Origin: Paenibacillus sp. PL2-23
Lineage (GTDB): Bacteria > Bacillota > Bacilli > Paenibacillales > Paenibacillaceae
Direction of reading: 5' to 3'
Assembly (NCBI RefSeq): GCF_040834005.1
Contig: NZ_CP162129.1
Span: 2,504,001-2,568,000, forward strand
Length of the DNA stretch: 64,000 bases
The notes under the pieces were generated by a model. It searched no databases. It had not been told where the DNA came from and was given only the letters and a program-made list of their open reading frames with translations. This document shows, in pieces, positions 8,268 through 18,139 of the stretch (positions are counted from its first letter, which is position 1; every line of letters begins with the position of its first letter). A program made the translations under genes and the position numbers.

Positions 8268-9085
8268 CCGTAAAATGCGGTTGTGACCTTAATCAGATCT
8301 TCCTTGTACTTGTCATGCGTGGTGCGAATGAGCGCGTTGAACACGCCGTCCGTATCCCGGCTGAGCAGCTGAAGCGCTTTGGCGGTAATGCCGCCGGGCA
8401 CCGCGACGCGCTGCTGGATTTCCTCCGGCGTCATTCTTCCCTCTGTCAGCAGCAGGCCGGTGCCCAGCAGCATGTTGCTGGCTACCTTCACCGCTTGGCT
8501 GCGCGGGATACCGGTTTCTTCAACGGCGGCGTCAATAAATTGCTGCAGCAAAAATGCCATAAAAGCAGGTCCGCAGCTGGACAGATCGGATACGACGCGC
8601 GTGTAGCCCTCCGCGATGCGAAGCGGCTCGCTGATATGAGTAAACAGCGACTCCAGCCGTTTTTTGTCCTTCTCCTCCATGCTGTCTCCGTAGATGCAGA
8701 GGGAAACACCGCTCCACACCCTGTTTGTGATGCTGGGTATGATTTTGGCGATTTTGCAAGGCAGCTCGCCCTCCAGATGAGAGACGAGAACGGGGCTCGT
8801 AATGGACACGACGATCTGCTCCGGTCTGATGGCCGGCTTGATGTCCTCCACGACATCAATAAATTCGTGAGGCTTCACGCACAAGAACAGGATGTCGCTC
8901 CCGCAAGCCGTCGCCGCATTTGTATATTCGGCCCTCATGCCGGGATACCGGTCGGCTAACGCCTGCGCCTTGGCGTAAGTGCGGTTGCTGACCGCGATCT
9001 CCGCTGGCGACAGGGCGCCGGATGCCAGGAACGCTTCAATTAATAAGGTCCCCATCGAGCCTGTGCCGATAAATCCTACATTCAT
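8246..9085 (-). CDS. comER: late competence protein ComER (pyrroline-5-carboxylate reductase family)
   Basis: A 279-residue protein of the P5C reductase fold. The N-terminal NAD(P) site is VGFIGTGSMG, followed by VSNRTYAKA and FLCVKPHE; the C-terminal domain has SSCGPAFMAFLLQQFIDAAVEETGI and VAVPGGITAKAL, typical of ProC relatives. It is called ComER rather than ProC because it is divergent from comEA, as in B. subtilis. Its biochemical role there is not settled. The ATG at 9083-9085 is preceded by GGGAGGT at good spacing, better than an in-frame ATG five codons upstream. Confidence 0.9.
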   Translation of the reverse strand: MNVGFIGTGSMGTLLIEAFLASGALSPAEIAVSNRTYAKAQALADRYPGMRAEYTNAATACGSDILFLCVKPHEFIDVVEDIKPAIRPEQIVVSITSPVLVSHLEGELPCKIAKIIPSITNRVWSGVSLCIYGDSMEEKDKKRLESLFTHISEPLRIAEGYTRVVSDLSSCGPAFMAFLLQQFIDAAVEETGIPRSQAVKVASNMLLGTGLLLTEGRMTPEEIQQRVAVPGGITAKALQLLSRDTDGVFNALIRTTHDKYKEDLIKVTTAFYGEEVNGQ

Positions 9086-9197
9086 GATAAGACCTCCCAT
9101 ACTGGCGTGCTCGAATGCTGTGCTCTTACATCCTATTCCGCGGGACTTGTTTCATATGTCATGAATTACCAATCTTTTTGTGGAGGAGGGGGTAGGC

Positions 9198-9818
9198 ATG
9201 TATACACGTTATAGCAGCTCTCACAGAAGCTCGAAGAACTTCATCATTATGGCTGGCTTGATTGGCGGCGCCGTGCTGCTGCTGGTCGCTGCTATCCTTG
9301 GAGGCGGGAAGGAAGAGGGGGAGATGAGCGGCTGGATGCCGCTGAATGAAGCGGTAGAAGAGAAGCTGCAGGCATACGCAGCTAAGGCTTCAGAATCGAC
9401 AGCCCATGAAACGTCCGCAAAGGAGCGGGACGGGGGGACGGAGCTGCCGAAGATGGGAGAAGGCGCGACTACGGGAACGAACGGCTCATCCGGGGCTGCG
9501 AATTCTCCGGAAGCTTCCAGCTCATCCCCGGCGGGTCAAGCTTCGCAATCGGAGACGTTGGAGGGAGACGGGAGTCAGTCGGAGGCTGCCGCTCCTGCGA
9601 CTGCAAGCCAAGAGGCTTCGGGCAAGCTGGATATTAACCGGGCTACAGCCGAGCAGCTGGACGAACTGAAGGGTATTGGACCGGCGAAGGCGAAGGCCAT
9701 TGTGGAGGACCGCGAGCGACATGGAGGGTTTGCCAGCATTGAAGACTTGCTGAGGGTTAAGGGCATTGGGGAAAAACTTTTTGCCGAATTGAAAGAAAGC
9801 GTTGTCGCTCTGCCGTAA
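9198..9818 (+). CDS. comEA: competence protein ComEA (DNA receptor), helix-hairpin-helix type
   Basis: Membrane-anchored double-stranded-DNA-binding protein for transformation. The 206-residue product has one membrane helix (about 15-35), then a long low-complexity linker rich in Ser, Ala, Gly, Glu and Thr (about 60-140), then a pair of helix-hairpin-helix motifs from KLDINRATAEQLDELKGIGP to VKGIGEKLFAEL (about 142-206). The SLBB domain found between anchor and HhH in many ComEA proteins is not visible. The ATG at 9198 has a GGAGG(GGG) ribosome site; the upstream in-frame start overlaps that site. First gene of the comE locus. Confidence 0.92.
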   Translation: MYTRYSSSHRSSKNFIIMAGLIGGAVLLLVAAILGGGKEEGEMSGWMPLNEAVEEKLQAYAAKASESTAHETSAKERDGGTELPKMGEGATTGTNGSSGAANSPEASSSSPAGQASQSETLEGDGSQSEAAAPATASQEASGKLDINRATAEQLDELKGIGPAKAKAIVEDRERHGGFASIEDLLRVKGIGEKLFAELKESVVALP

Positions 9819-9824
9819 ATGTGA

Positions 9825-11192
<1,368 letters not shown>

Positions 11193-11246
11193 TACGTACT
11201 ACATCGTAGAAGCAACTCCGGGGGCAGCCCGAGACGGGAGGATGGT

Positions 11247-11777
11247 ATGACGGCCGGCGTTCATGACACGGTCCGCAAGGACTGGGACACTTATTTTATG
11301 GATATCGCGTATATGGTATCGACCCGTTCGAGATGCCCCAGGCGTCATGTCGGGGCCGTTCTCGTGCAGGGCAAGAAGCTGCTAGGAACGGCGTATAACG
11401 GTGCGCCCATGGGCGCGCATGACTGTCTGGAGGCGGGCTGTATGATCTCGGAAGAGGCCGAGGTGCAGCTGGTGGACGGCCAGGAGCTTGTTATTCGCAA
11501 GCAGCGATGCATCCGCACAATTCACGCCGAGCAGAATCTGCTGCTGTTCACGGACCGCGCCGACCGTGAAGGCTCCGTTGTATATGTGACGGATCAGCCC
11601 TGCTGGACATGCGCGAATATGCTGGCGAACAGCGGCGTGCAGGAAATTGTCTTCCACCGGGCTTATCCGAAGGACAGCGAGAAGGTGTTCGCGCTAATGG
11701 CGCAGCAGGGCATTGTGTTCCGTCAGCTGGAGCTTTATTCGCCTCCGCCCCAAGCGCATATGGAGGTCACGCAATAA
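11247..11777 (+). CDS. comEB: dCMP deaminase family protein ComEB
   Basis: Deoxycytidylate-deaminase-family protein, 176 residues. The zinc site is visible: HAE (His93, Glu95) and PCWTC (Cys119, Cys122), with NGAPMGAHDC and CIRTIHAEQN typical of dCMP deaminases. It probably converts dCMP to dUMP; the need for it in competence is doubtful in B. subtilis. An extra 15 or so residues at the C-terminus are not conserved-looking. It lies 54 bp after metY, and a strong terminator hairpin follows. Confidence 0.94.
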   Translation: MTAGVHDTVRKDWDTYFMDIAYMVSTRSRCPRRHVGAVLVQGKKLLGTAYNGAPMGAHDCLEAGCMISEEAEVQLVDGQELVIRKQRCIRTIHAEQNLLLFTDRADREGSVVYVTDQPCWTCANMLANSGVQEIVFHRAYPKDSEKVFALMAQQGIVFRQLELYSPPPQAHMEVTQ

Positions 11778-11814
11778 GCGGCAAGAATAAATCAATAGAT
11801 TCAATTCGCGAGGG

Positions 11815-11857
11815 AGAACCTCCGGACGCATGGCTATCATGCGCCGGAGGTTCTTTT
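11815..11857 (+). terminator. intrinsic terminator between comEB and comEC
   Basis: AGAACCTCCG-GA-CGCATG (11815-11832) pairs with CATGCGCCGGAGGTTCT (11838-11854), followed by a short T-run. The stem is strong, so comEC may be expressed by read-through or from its own promoter. Confidence 0.8.
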
Positions 11858-11896
11858 GCGTGCTGGAGAAGCACAAATGAGATAGGAGTGTGGGCT

Positions 11897-14536
11897 ATGC
11901 CATGGATGGATAGACGGCCGCTCGTCTGGTTCGCGGCGAGCTTCGTTACGGGGAGCGCCGCGGCGGCCGGGCTGGGCGCACGCGGCGCGCTGCTGGCTGC
12001 GGCGGCCGCTGCGCTGCTGGCCGTCGCAGCCGTGCTTGGCAAGCAGGCGAGCCGATACGTTGCGATTGCCTGCTTGATCGGGTTATGCCTGGCGGCGGGG
12101 AGCCGGCTGTGGGCGGAGGCGCGGAATGTAACCGCGCTTCAGGAGCTTGCAGCCGCCGCCGAGGCGGACGGGCCGAGAGCGGCGTACAGCGCCGACGCTC
12201 TCGGCACGATTGTGAGCGCGGTCGAGCTCGACGGCGACCGCGTCACCTTCCACATGGAGGCGCATGCCATCCATGTGGCGGGGCGACAGCCGCTCGAGCG
12301 AACGCGCGAGCGGCTTCGCGTGGTGCTCCGACTAAGCGAAGCATCGGAGCTGGAGGTCGCCGCGGCGTGGCAGCGCGGCGACGAAGTGCGCGTCGCCGGC
12401 GAGCTGTCGCGGCCGGCGGAGGCGACCAACAGCGGCGGCTTCGACTACCGCCGCTACCTGCGCAGCCAGGGGATCCACTGGCTGCTGCAAGCGAAGGGCG
12501 CCGCCGCCCTCGACGTCTCGTCTCCTGCGGCGGAACGCTTGACCGCGACCGCTCTGCTCGGCCGCGTCGACGCCGCGCGCGCATGGCTGGGCGCGCGGCT
12601 GGGCGCCATGTATCCGGATGAGCAGTCCGGATACATGCAGGGGCTGCTCCTCGGCATCCGCGAGGAGCTTGATCCCGATCGCTTCCAGGCCTTCGCCCGG
12701 CTCGGTCTGACGCATATTCTCGCCATCTCGGGGCTTCACGTCGCCGTCTTTATGTATGCCGTCGGAGGGCTGCTGAAGCTGGCGGGGCAGCCGCGCGAGC
12801 GCGTGCTGACGGCGCTTATGCTCGCTGTGCCGCTCTATGTGATGCTCGCGGGCGCCTCGCCGTCCGTGCTTCGGGCCGGCATTATGGCCCTGCTGGGGCT
12901 GATTGCTGCCAGGCTCGGCAAGCTGAAGGACGGCCTGCATCTGCTGGCGGCGGCAGCGGTTCTGCTGCTGCTCGTGAATCCTTATTATATGGAGAGCGTC
13001 AGCTTCCAGCTCTCCTTCCTCGTTACGCTGGGGTTGATTCTCGGTGTGCCTCCCGTTCGCGCGCTGCTCCCGAAGCCGAAGCGGGGAGGCTGGCTGCTTG
13101 ATCTGGCTGCGGTGACGGTTGTCGCGCAGCTCGTATCGTTCCCCGTTACGATTTATTACTTTAATCAATTCCATCTCCTGTCGCTGCTCGCGAACTTCGT
13201 GCTGGTCCCGTTCATCAGCTTCGTCGTGATGCCCTCCGGTGCGGCCGCGATGGTGCTTGGCTTGGTCTGGCCGCAAGGCGGGCAATGGCTCGCCGACTTG
13301 ACATCGGCGGCCAATGCTTGGTCGTTCGGGCTTGTAGACGCAATGGCTGAGCTGGACGGGCTGCTTGTCATATGGGCTACTCCGCCTCTGTGGTGGGTGG
13401 CAAGCTGGCTGCTCCTGCTGGCGCTGCTGTTCCGTTATATCAGAAGCCGAGCCTCCTTGCTGCGATGGAATGGCAGCGGAGCCGAGCAGCCTGACGATGA
13501 AGCAACCAAGCCCCTTGGCGGAGTCCAGTCCCATTCCAGCATGCCTGATGCAGCCCCAATACAATACTCGGGGACCAGGCTTCCCTGGCTCCCTCTTGCG
13601 GGCTTCTTCGCTGCGTTTGCAGCGCTTCTGGTCTACGCTGCAGACCCGCATCGGCTCGACCGCTCCGCCACGGTCAGCTTCCTGGATGTTGGCCAAGGCG
13701 ACGCGGCGCTCATACGAACCCCTGCCGGGAAGCATGTGCTGATCGACGGGGGAGGCACAATCTCATTCGCCAAGCCGGGGGAGGAGTGGAGGGAACGCCG
13801 AGATCCCTTCGAGGTCGGCCGGAAGGTTGTTGTCCCTTTATTAATGCAGAGAGGGGTCAGCGAGCTGGAGCTGCTCATCATCTCTCATCTGGACAGCGAT
13901 CATATCAAGGGATTGCTGGCTGTGCTGGAGCAGATTCCCGTGCAAGCCATCTGGTGGAACGGCTCACTCAAGGGCTCTGAAGACGCGCTGGAGCTGATGG
14001 AGCTTGCGTTGTCGGAGGGCATCCCGCTGTATGCGCCTGCTGCGGGAGATACGCTGCAGCTGGAGCCGGACGCAGCCCTGAAGGTGCATTGGCCAGTAAA
14101 GGCAGCAGGTGAAGGCGCTGGTGCTGGTGCGATTCCTGAGGTGAAGGAGCAGAATGAACGAAGTCTTGTTTTCTCCCTAACGATGTATGGGCGTTCGGTT
14201 CTGTTCACCGGGGACATATCAACCGGGACGGAATCCCTTATTATGGAGAATGAACAGCAAAGGGCTGATGCAGAGGGGGAGGGTGCTGGCGGCCGGGTTG
14301 ACTTGATGAAGGTCGCCCATCATGGCAGCCGTTATTCCACAAGCTCGGAATGGCTGGCCTTCTGGCAGCCGCAAGGCGCCATAGCCTCGGTGTCAGCGAC
14401 CAATGTATACGGGCATCCTCATCCCGATACGGCTCAGCGTATCCAAGCTGCGGGAGCAAGACTATGGCGCACGGACCAGGATGGAGAGGTCCAATTCCGT
14501 GTGACGGAAGAGGGCGAGCTGTTATGGAAGGAATGA
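11897..14536 (+). CDS. comEC: DNA internalization channel protein ComEC/Rec2
   Basis: Polytopic membrane protein that carries single-stranded DNA across the membrane in transformation. Of 879 residues, the first part has membrane helices and a DUF4131-type extracellular domain, the middle (about 230-500) is the ComEC/Rec2 multi-helix core (LGLTHILAISGLHVAVFMY), and the C-terminal part is a metallo-beta-lactamase domain with FLDVGQGDAALI (near 595), HLDSDH (near 663) and VAHHGSRYS (near 805). The ATG at 11897 has an AGGAG site 9 bp upstream; the open frame reaches back into comEB but that part is not the gene. Gly/Ala-rich codons make large shadow frames on the other strand. Confidence 0.95.
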   Translation: MPWMDRRPLVWFAASFVTGSAAAAGLGARGALLAAAAAALLAVAAVLGKQASRYVAIACLIGLCLAAGSRLWAEARNVTALQELAAAAEADGPRAAYSADALGTIVSAVELDGDRVTFHMEAHAIHVAGRQPLERTRERLRVVLRLSEASELEVAAAWQRGDEVRVAGELSRPAEATNSGGFDYRRYLRSQGIHWLLQAKGAAALDVSSPAAERLTATALLGRVDAARAWLGARLGAMYPDEQSGYMQGLLLGIREELDPDRFQAFARLGLTHILAISGLHVAVFMYAVGGLLKLAGQPRERVLTALMLAVPLYVMLAGASPSVLRAGIMALLGLIAARLGKLKDGLHLLAAAAVLLLLVNPYYMESVSFQLSFLVTLGLILGVPPVRALLPKPKRGGWLLDLAAVTVVAQLVSFPVTIYYFNQFHLLSLLANFVLVPFISFVVMPSGAAAMVLGLVWPQGGQWLADLTSAANAWSFGLVDAMAELDGLLVIWATPPLWWVASWLLLLALLFRYIRSRASLLRWNGSGAEQPDDEATKPLGGVQSHSSMPDAAPIQYSGTRLPWLPLAGFFAAFAALLVYAADPHRLDRSATVSFLDVGQGDAALIRTPAGKHVLIDGGGTISFAKPGEEWRERRDPFEVGRKVVVPLLMQRGVSELELLIISHLDSDHIKGLLAVLEQIPVQAIWWNGSLKGSEDALELMELALSEGIPLYAPAAGDTLQLEPDAALKVHWPVKAAGEGAGAGAIPEVKEQNERSLVFSLTMYGRSVLFTGDISTGTESLIMENEQQRADAEGEGAGGRVDLMKVAHHGSRYSTSSEWLAFWQPQGAIASVSATNVYGHPHPDTAQRIQAAGARLWRTDQDGEVQFRVTEEGELLWKE

Positions 14537-14645
14537 GCGTATATACGGAATTCTAAAATTTTGGTATTCTTGAGTTTGAAGTTTATAGACTCGTTAGACT
14601 CGTTCACATAAACATATAAAAAGATAAATGTTCCAGCAAATCATG

Positions 14646-14672
14646 TGCAACATTCGACGCAGCCAGTTCGTC
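14646..14672 (+). promoter_or_regulatory. candidate ECF-sigma promoter (autoregulatory)
   Basis: TGCAAC (14646-14651), 17-bp spacer, CGTC (14669-14672), close to the AAC/CGTC pattern of SigW-type ECF promoters. It sits 30 bp before the sigma factor start, as expected for an autoregulated ECF operon. A direct repeat AGACTCGTT occurs twice a little upstream (about 14587-14604). Confidence 0.6.
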
Positions 14673-14701
14673 AATAAGGTTGCAGGAGAGGAGGATCCTT
14701 C

Positions 14702-15250
14702 GTGGTGGAGCCGGACCTGATTAAAGCCGCCCAAGCGGGAGATCGAGACGCTTTAATCACTCTGTTGCGTGAGATTGAAACCCATGTTTATCGGACAGCC
14801 TATTATATATTAAACAACGAGCAGGATGCGATGGACGCGGCCCAAGAGGCGCTCATTCGCATCTATACGAAGATAGGCTCTTACGAGGAGAAGGCCCAAT
14901 TCAAAACATGGATTCAGCGTATTGTAACCAATATATGTATCGACAAATTCAGAAGAAACAAACCGACGGTTTCGATAGACGAGCATGAGCTCGTATTCCG
15001 GGAGAAGCAGAACGTAGAGGAGGAAGTATTGTCCGCTTACGCCCTGCAGGATATTCGGAGCGCTATCGACAAGCTGCCGGAGCATCATCGGACAGTTGTT
15101 GTGCTGCGATACTTGCAGGATTTCTCCTACAACGAGATTGCGGATTCATTGGATTTGCCCCTTAACACGGTCAAATCCTATCTATTCAGGGCCAGGCAGC
15201 AGCTGCAAAATTTACTTCAAGATTATCAGAAAGGTGGTGTCCGGGGATGA
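14702..15250 (+). CDS. ECF-type RNA polymerase sigma factor (SigW-like)
   Basis: A 182-residue group 4 sigma factor. Region 2 (about 20-90) contains NNEQDAMDAAQEALIRIYTKIGSYEEKAQFKTWIQRIVTNICIDKFRR in segments, and region 4 (about 120-172) has LPEHHRTVVVLRYLQDFSYNEIADSLDLPLNTVKSYLFRARQQL in segments: the usual two-domain layout without a large extension. The start is GTG with a GGAGG site upstream; a second GTG follows directly. The stop overlaps the next start (ATGA), so the two genes are translationally coupled. An ECF-like promoter lies upstream. The regulon is not known. Confidence 0.93.
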   Translation: MVEPDLIKAAQAGDRDALITLLREIETHVYRTAYYILNNEQDAMDAAQEALIRIYTKIGSYEEKAQFKTWIQRIVTNICIDKFRRNKPTVSIDEHELVFREKQNVEEEVLSAYALQDIRSAIDKLPEHHRTVVVLRYLQDFSYNEIADSLDLPLNTVKSYLFRARQQLQNLLQDYQKGGVRG

Positions 15251-16377
15251 ATTGTCAAGAGGTGATGGAGCTCATGCAGAGACAGTTGGATGACGACCTC
15301 GACGATGAGGAAATGATCGTCCTGAATAATCATACCAGACAATGTCCGGACTGCGCGGCCGCGTTCGAGCGTCTGCAGCGCTTATCTGCCGAGCTGGCCA
15401 GCCTGCCCAAGGTAACGCCCAGCTTCAGCCTGGTGGACGCCATTATGCCGGAGCTGGAGAGAATCGATCTCGCGGCGAGGGAAGCCACTATGCTTGCGGG
15501 TGCGGCCGGCACCGCTCCTGAGCCTATGAAGGTCGACGGGGCCAGCGTCTCCCGCAGGGTGAAGCCGGCAAGGAGATGGCCGTCATGGAGCGCTGTAGGC
15601 AGCGTGGTGGCGGCGGGCGTCGTCGCTGGCGTGTTCCTGCTGAATGCGCCGAATTTCGACGGAGGCTCGGGCGCATACGATTCAGCCCAATATTCGGCGG
15701 ATATGAATACGGCTGGCGAGGCGAGTGCGGGAGCTTCCGATATAACGAAGCTCAAGAAGAATGAAGGCGGCGACTTGTCCGAAGGTGACATTGAGCTGTA
15801 TAGGTCAGGGGCGCCATCGCAAGGTGAGGAAGCGAACGATGCTCCCTCCAGCCCCGAAGCGGGAGGTGCGGCGCCGTCTGGAGCCGCGGTGAAGACAGCT
15901 CCGAGCATCGCCAGGGAAACCCGGGATGAGTCGCCTTCCGCTCCGGCGCCCGAAGCGGCTGTCGAGCCCTCGATGCCCCCTGACAATGAAGTGAAGGAAG
16001 AAAGGGGCTTGGAGAACGGCTCCGGAGGACCATTGTCGGATGATGCTGTGAATGAATCAGAGCCGCTCGCGGAGGAATCCGAGCGTATGGACAGCGTAGA
16101 CCAGAAGGGCATGGAGATGGGCATTGCTTCGGCGATCTCTTATCCGTCGCCGGATGGAGCATACGTGGCTCGCGTCGAGGACTACAGCATTGTTATTACG
16201 GCAGCGGCTACAGGCGAGCTTCTGATGGAAACCGCGCGCAAGAACGGCCATCATGGAGGGCTGGTCTGGTCCGAGGATGGCAGCGAGCTCCTGTATGAGG
16301 TGCAGCTGGACTACGGAGCAACGGTGGCATATACGATATCGACGGACCAATGGACGGAGAAGAAGGCTTCGCATTAA
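15247..16377 (+). CDS. zinc-finger anti-sigma factor with long extracytoplasmic domain
   Basis: A 376-residue membrane anti-sigma factor. The N-terminal zf-HC2 anti-sigma domain has His29, Cys33 and Cys36 (HTRQCPDC). One membrane helix spans about 115-133. Outside, a long acidic Ser/Pro/Glu/Ala-rich segment (about 140-290) leads to a C-terminal part with SYPSPDGAYVARVEDYSIVI and GGLVWSEDGSELLYEV, which looks like one or two blades of a PD40/WD-type beta-propeller. It would hold the sigma factor at the membrane until a signal releases it. The ATGA overlap with the sigma gene supports a pair. Confidence 0.88.
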   Translation: MNCQEVMELMQRQLDDDLDDEEMIVLNNHTRQCPDCAAAFERLQRLSAELASLPKVTPSFSLVDAIMPELERIDLAAREATMLAGAAGTAPEPMKVDGASVSRRVKPARRWPSWSAVGSVVAAGVVAGVFLLNAPNFDGGSGAYDSAQYSADMNTAGEASAGASDITKLKKNEGGDLSEGDIELYRSGAPSQGEEANDAPSSPEAGGAAPSGAAVKTAPSIARETRDESPSAPAPEAAVEPSMPPDNEVKEERGLENGSGGPLSDDAVNESEPLAEESERMDSVDQKGMEMGIASAISYPSPDGAYVARVEDYSIVITAAATGELLMETARKNGHHGGLVWSEDGSELLYEVQLDYGATVAYTISTDQWTEKKASH

Positions 16378-16512
16378 TTTGGCGGGTATGTGCACAAGTG
16401 GAGCCTATAGGGAGTATGATAAAGCATGAGAACAGTCTGCGACGTACCGGTGACGTCGTAAGACCATCTGTGAAGGCGGCGCCATGGAGCCGTCGGCAGA
16501 TGTTAATATAAA

Positions 16513-16551
16513 GGCAAAGGGATGGCCAAACAGGCGCATCCCTTTGTTGCC
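16513..16551 (+). terminator. hairpin between the anti-sigma gene and holA
   Basis: GGCAAAGGGATG (16513-16524) pairs with CATCCCTTTG-TT-GCC (16537-16551). It is well placed to end the sigma operon, but the T-run is weak. The 213-bp gap holds no supportable gene. Confidence 0.5.
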
Positions 16552-16590
16552 ATTGTGAAGCGACTGTAGAAGCGGAGTGAAACGAGAAGA

Positions 16591-17622
16591 ATGGAAATGA
16601 AGGAGACGCTCAAGGAAATCAAGGCGGGAGCATACAAGCCTGTATATGTGGTGTACGGCAAGGATCGATATCGGATGGAGCAGTTTGTGGATACGTTGAT
16701 TGACTCCATGTTCAGCCCAGAGGAGCGAGAGATGGGCGTTATGAAATTCGATACGGGCGAGACGCCGCTGGAGGAAGCTGTCATGGAGGCGGAGTCGCCT
16801 CCGTTCTTCCTGGAGCGCAAGCTGGTTCTGGTGCGGGACGCCTCTGTATTCGCAGCCGGCGGCAAGGAAAACGCGAAGCTGGAGCATCGTCCTGAGACGT
16901 TGCTGAGCTACTTGAATAACCCGCTGGAGACGTCTGTCATGTTGTTCGCCGTGCAAGCGGACAAGCTGGACGAGCGCAGGAAGCTGGTGAAGACGCTGAA
17001 GGATCGGCGCGCCCTGATTGCCTTTCAGGAGCTGGATGCCCCTGAGCTGAAGCGGTGGATGCTTCGTCGGGCGGAGTCGCAGCGACGCCAAATGACGGAG
17101 GAGGCGGCGGAGCTGCTGCTTGTCCGCGTAGGCGTCAACATGGGACAGCTTGCTCAGGAGGTGGACAAGCTGTGCCTGCATGCTGGCGAGGGCGGCGTCA
17201 TTGGGGCAGAGCAAGCGGCGCTGCTGACAGCCGCTACCGTGGAGGAGGATGTGTTCGCGCTTGTAGACGCGATTGCGGAGTTGCGGGTTGACAAGGCGCT
17301 TACCCTGTACCGCCAGCTGCTCGTGCGCAAGGAGGAGCCCATCAAGATTGCGGCTCTCATCGCTAGACAGCTGCGCATCATGCTGCAGATTAAGGAGCTG
17401 GAGGCGCAATATTCGCCGCAGCAGATGGCCGGCCAGCTCGGTCTTCATCCCTACGCGGTTAAGCTTGCCGCGGAAAAAAGCCGCAAATTCCAGACGCCAA
17501 GGCTTGGGAGGCTGCTGTCGTCCCTTGCAGAGCTGGATTACGGCATGAAAACCGGCGGCATCGACAAAACCTTTGGGCTCGAGATGTACCTCCTGTCGCT
17601 GGCACAAGAAAAAAGAGCGTAG
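16591..17622 (+). CDS. holA: DNA polymerase III subunit delta
   Basis: Clamp-loader delta subunit, 343 residues, the usual length. The N-terminal part (GAYKPVYVVYGKDRYRMEQFVDTLID) and the FFLERKLVLVRDA segment are typical of the AAA-like domain, and the C-terminal part (ALTLYRQLLVRKEEPIKIAALIARQLRIMLQIK) is the collar domain. Delta lacks a functional Walker A, as here. Two close ATGs (16591, 16597) are possible starts; the ribosome site is weak (GGAG about 14 bp upstream). The next gene, rpsT, is convergent, as in B. subtilis (yqeN-rpsT). Confidence 0.94.
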   Translation: MEMKETLKEIKAGAYKPVYVVYGKDRYRMEQFVDTLIDSMFSPEEREMGVMKFDTGETPLEEAVMEAESPPFFLERKLVLVRDASVFAAGGKENAKLEHRPETLLSYLNNPLETSVMLFAVQADKLDERRKLVKTLKDRRALIAFQELDAPELKRWMLRRAESQRRQMTEEAAELLLVRVGVNMGQLAQEVDKLCLHAGEGGVIGAEQAALLTAATVEEDVFALVDAIAELRVDKALTLYRQLLVRKEEPIKIAALIARQLRIMLQIKELEAQYSPQQMAGQLGLHPYAVKLAAEKSRKFQTPRLGRLLSSLAELDYGMKTGGIDKTFGLEMYLLSLAQEKRA

Positions 17623-17627
17623 CCAAC

Positions 17628-17673
17628 AAAAAAACGGATGCTTCTCCGCATGGGCGGAGAGCATCCGTTTTTT
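17628..17673. terminator. bidirectional terminator between holA and rpsT
   Basis: A stem with A-run on one side and T-run on the other: ACGGATGCT and CTCCGC pair with GCGGAG and GCATCCGT, so both convergent genes get a U-tailed hairpin. Confidence 0.92.
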
Positions 17674-17688
17674 ACCTGATTCTATGTC

Positions 17689-17961
17689 TTACGCTTGCGC
17701 TGACAAAGCATTCAGACGTTTTGCAAGACGAGATTTTTTGCGGGCAGCCGCATTTTTATGAATCAGGCCTTTCGTAACTGCTTTGTCCAATTTTTTCGAA
17801 GCAGTGATCAAAGCGGCTTTCGCTGCTTCAACATCAGTGCCGGCGATTGCTTGATCAGCAGTTTTAACGGCCGAACGAAGTGCGGATTTCTGGGAAGCGT
17901 TCAAAGCACGGCGCTTCTCGCTAGTTTTGACGCGTTTGATAGCGGATTTAATGTTTGGCAT
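17689..17961 (-). CDS. rpsT: 30S ribosomal protein S20
   Basis: A 90-residue basic protein starting [21 protein letters not shown], with [27 protein letters not shown] near the end (quoted in part), the standard S20 sequence. It binds the 5' domain of 16S rRNA in the small subunit. The start has a GTAGGAGGTG ribosome site. A promoter and a strong shared terminator flank it, so it is monocistronic and divergent from gpr. Confidence 0.98.
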   Translation of the reverse strand: MPNIKSAIKRVKTSEKRRALNASQKSALRSAVKTADQAIAGTDVEAAKAALITASKKLDKAVTKGLIHKNAAARKKSRLAKRLNALSAQA

Positions 17962-18009
17962 GGTATTTCACCTCCTACAAATAATCAGCGGAACAACACA
18001 ACTTAAAAT

Positions 18010-18038
18010 ATATTAGCATGCGAGTGCCCAAAAAGCAA
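18010..18038 (-). promoter_or_regulatory. sigma-A promoter of rpsT
   Basis: Read on the minus strand: TTGCTT (18033-18038), 17-bp spacer, TAATAT (18010-18015), about 50 bp before the rpsT start. Confidence 0.7.
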
Positions 18039-18139
18039 TAGTAACCAATCTTCGGCTAGGCGACTGGAGGTCGGTATGAAAATACACGAGCTGTGAACAC
18101 TAACGGAAGATGATCTGCTGAAGGGAGATAGGACACGCG

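Noticed and set aside
12332-13735. A 467-codon open frame on the minus strand opposite comEC
   Set aside because: Caused by high GC in the third codon position of comEC; no motif and overlaps a well-supported gene completely.
18061-18139. Sigma-G promoter before gpr
   Set aside because: GGTATG and AACACTA are present but at poor spacing and match, so no call was made.
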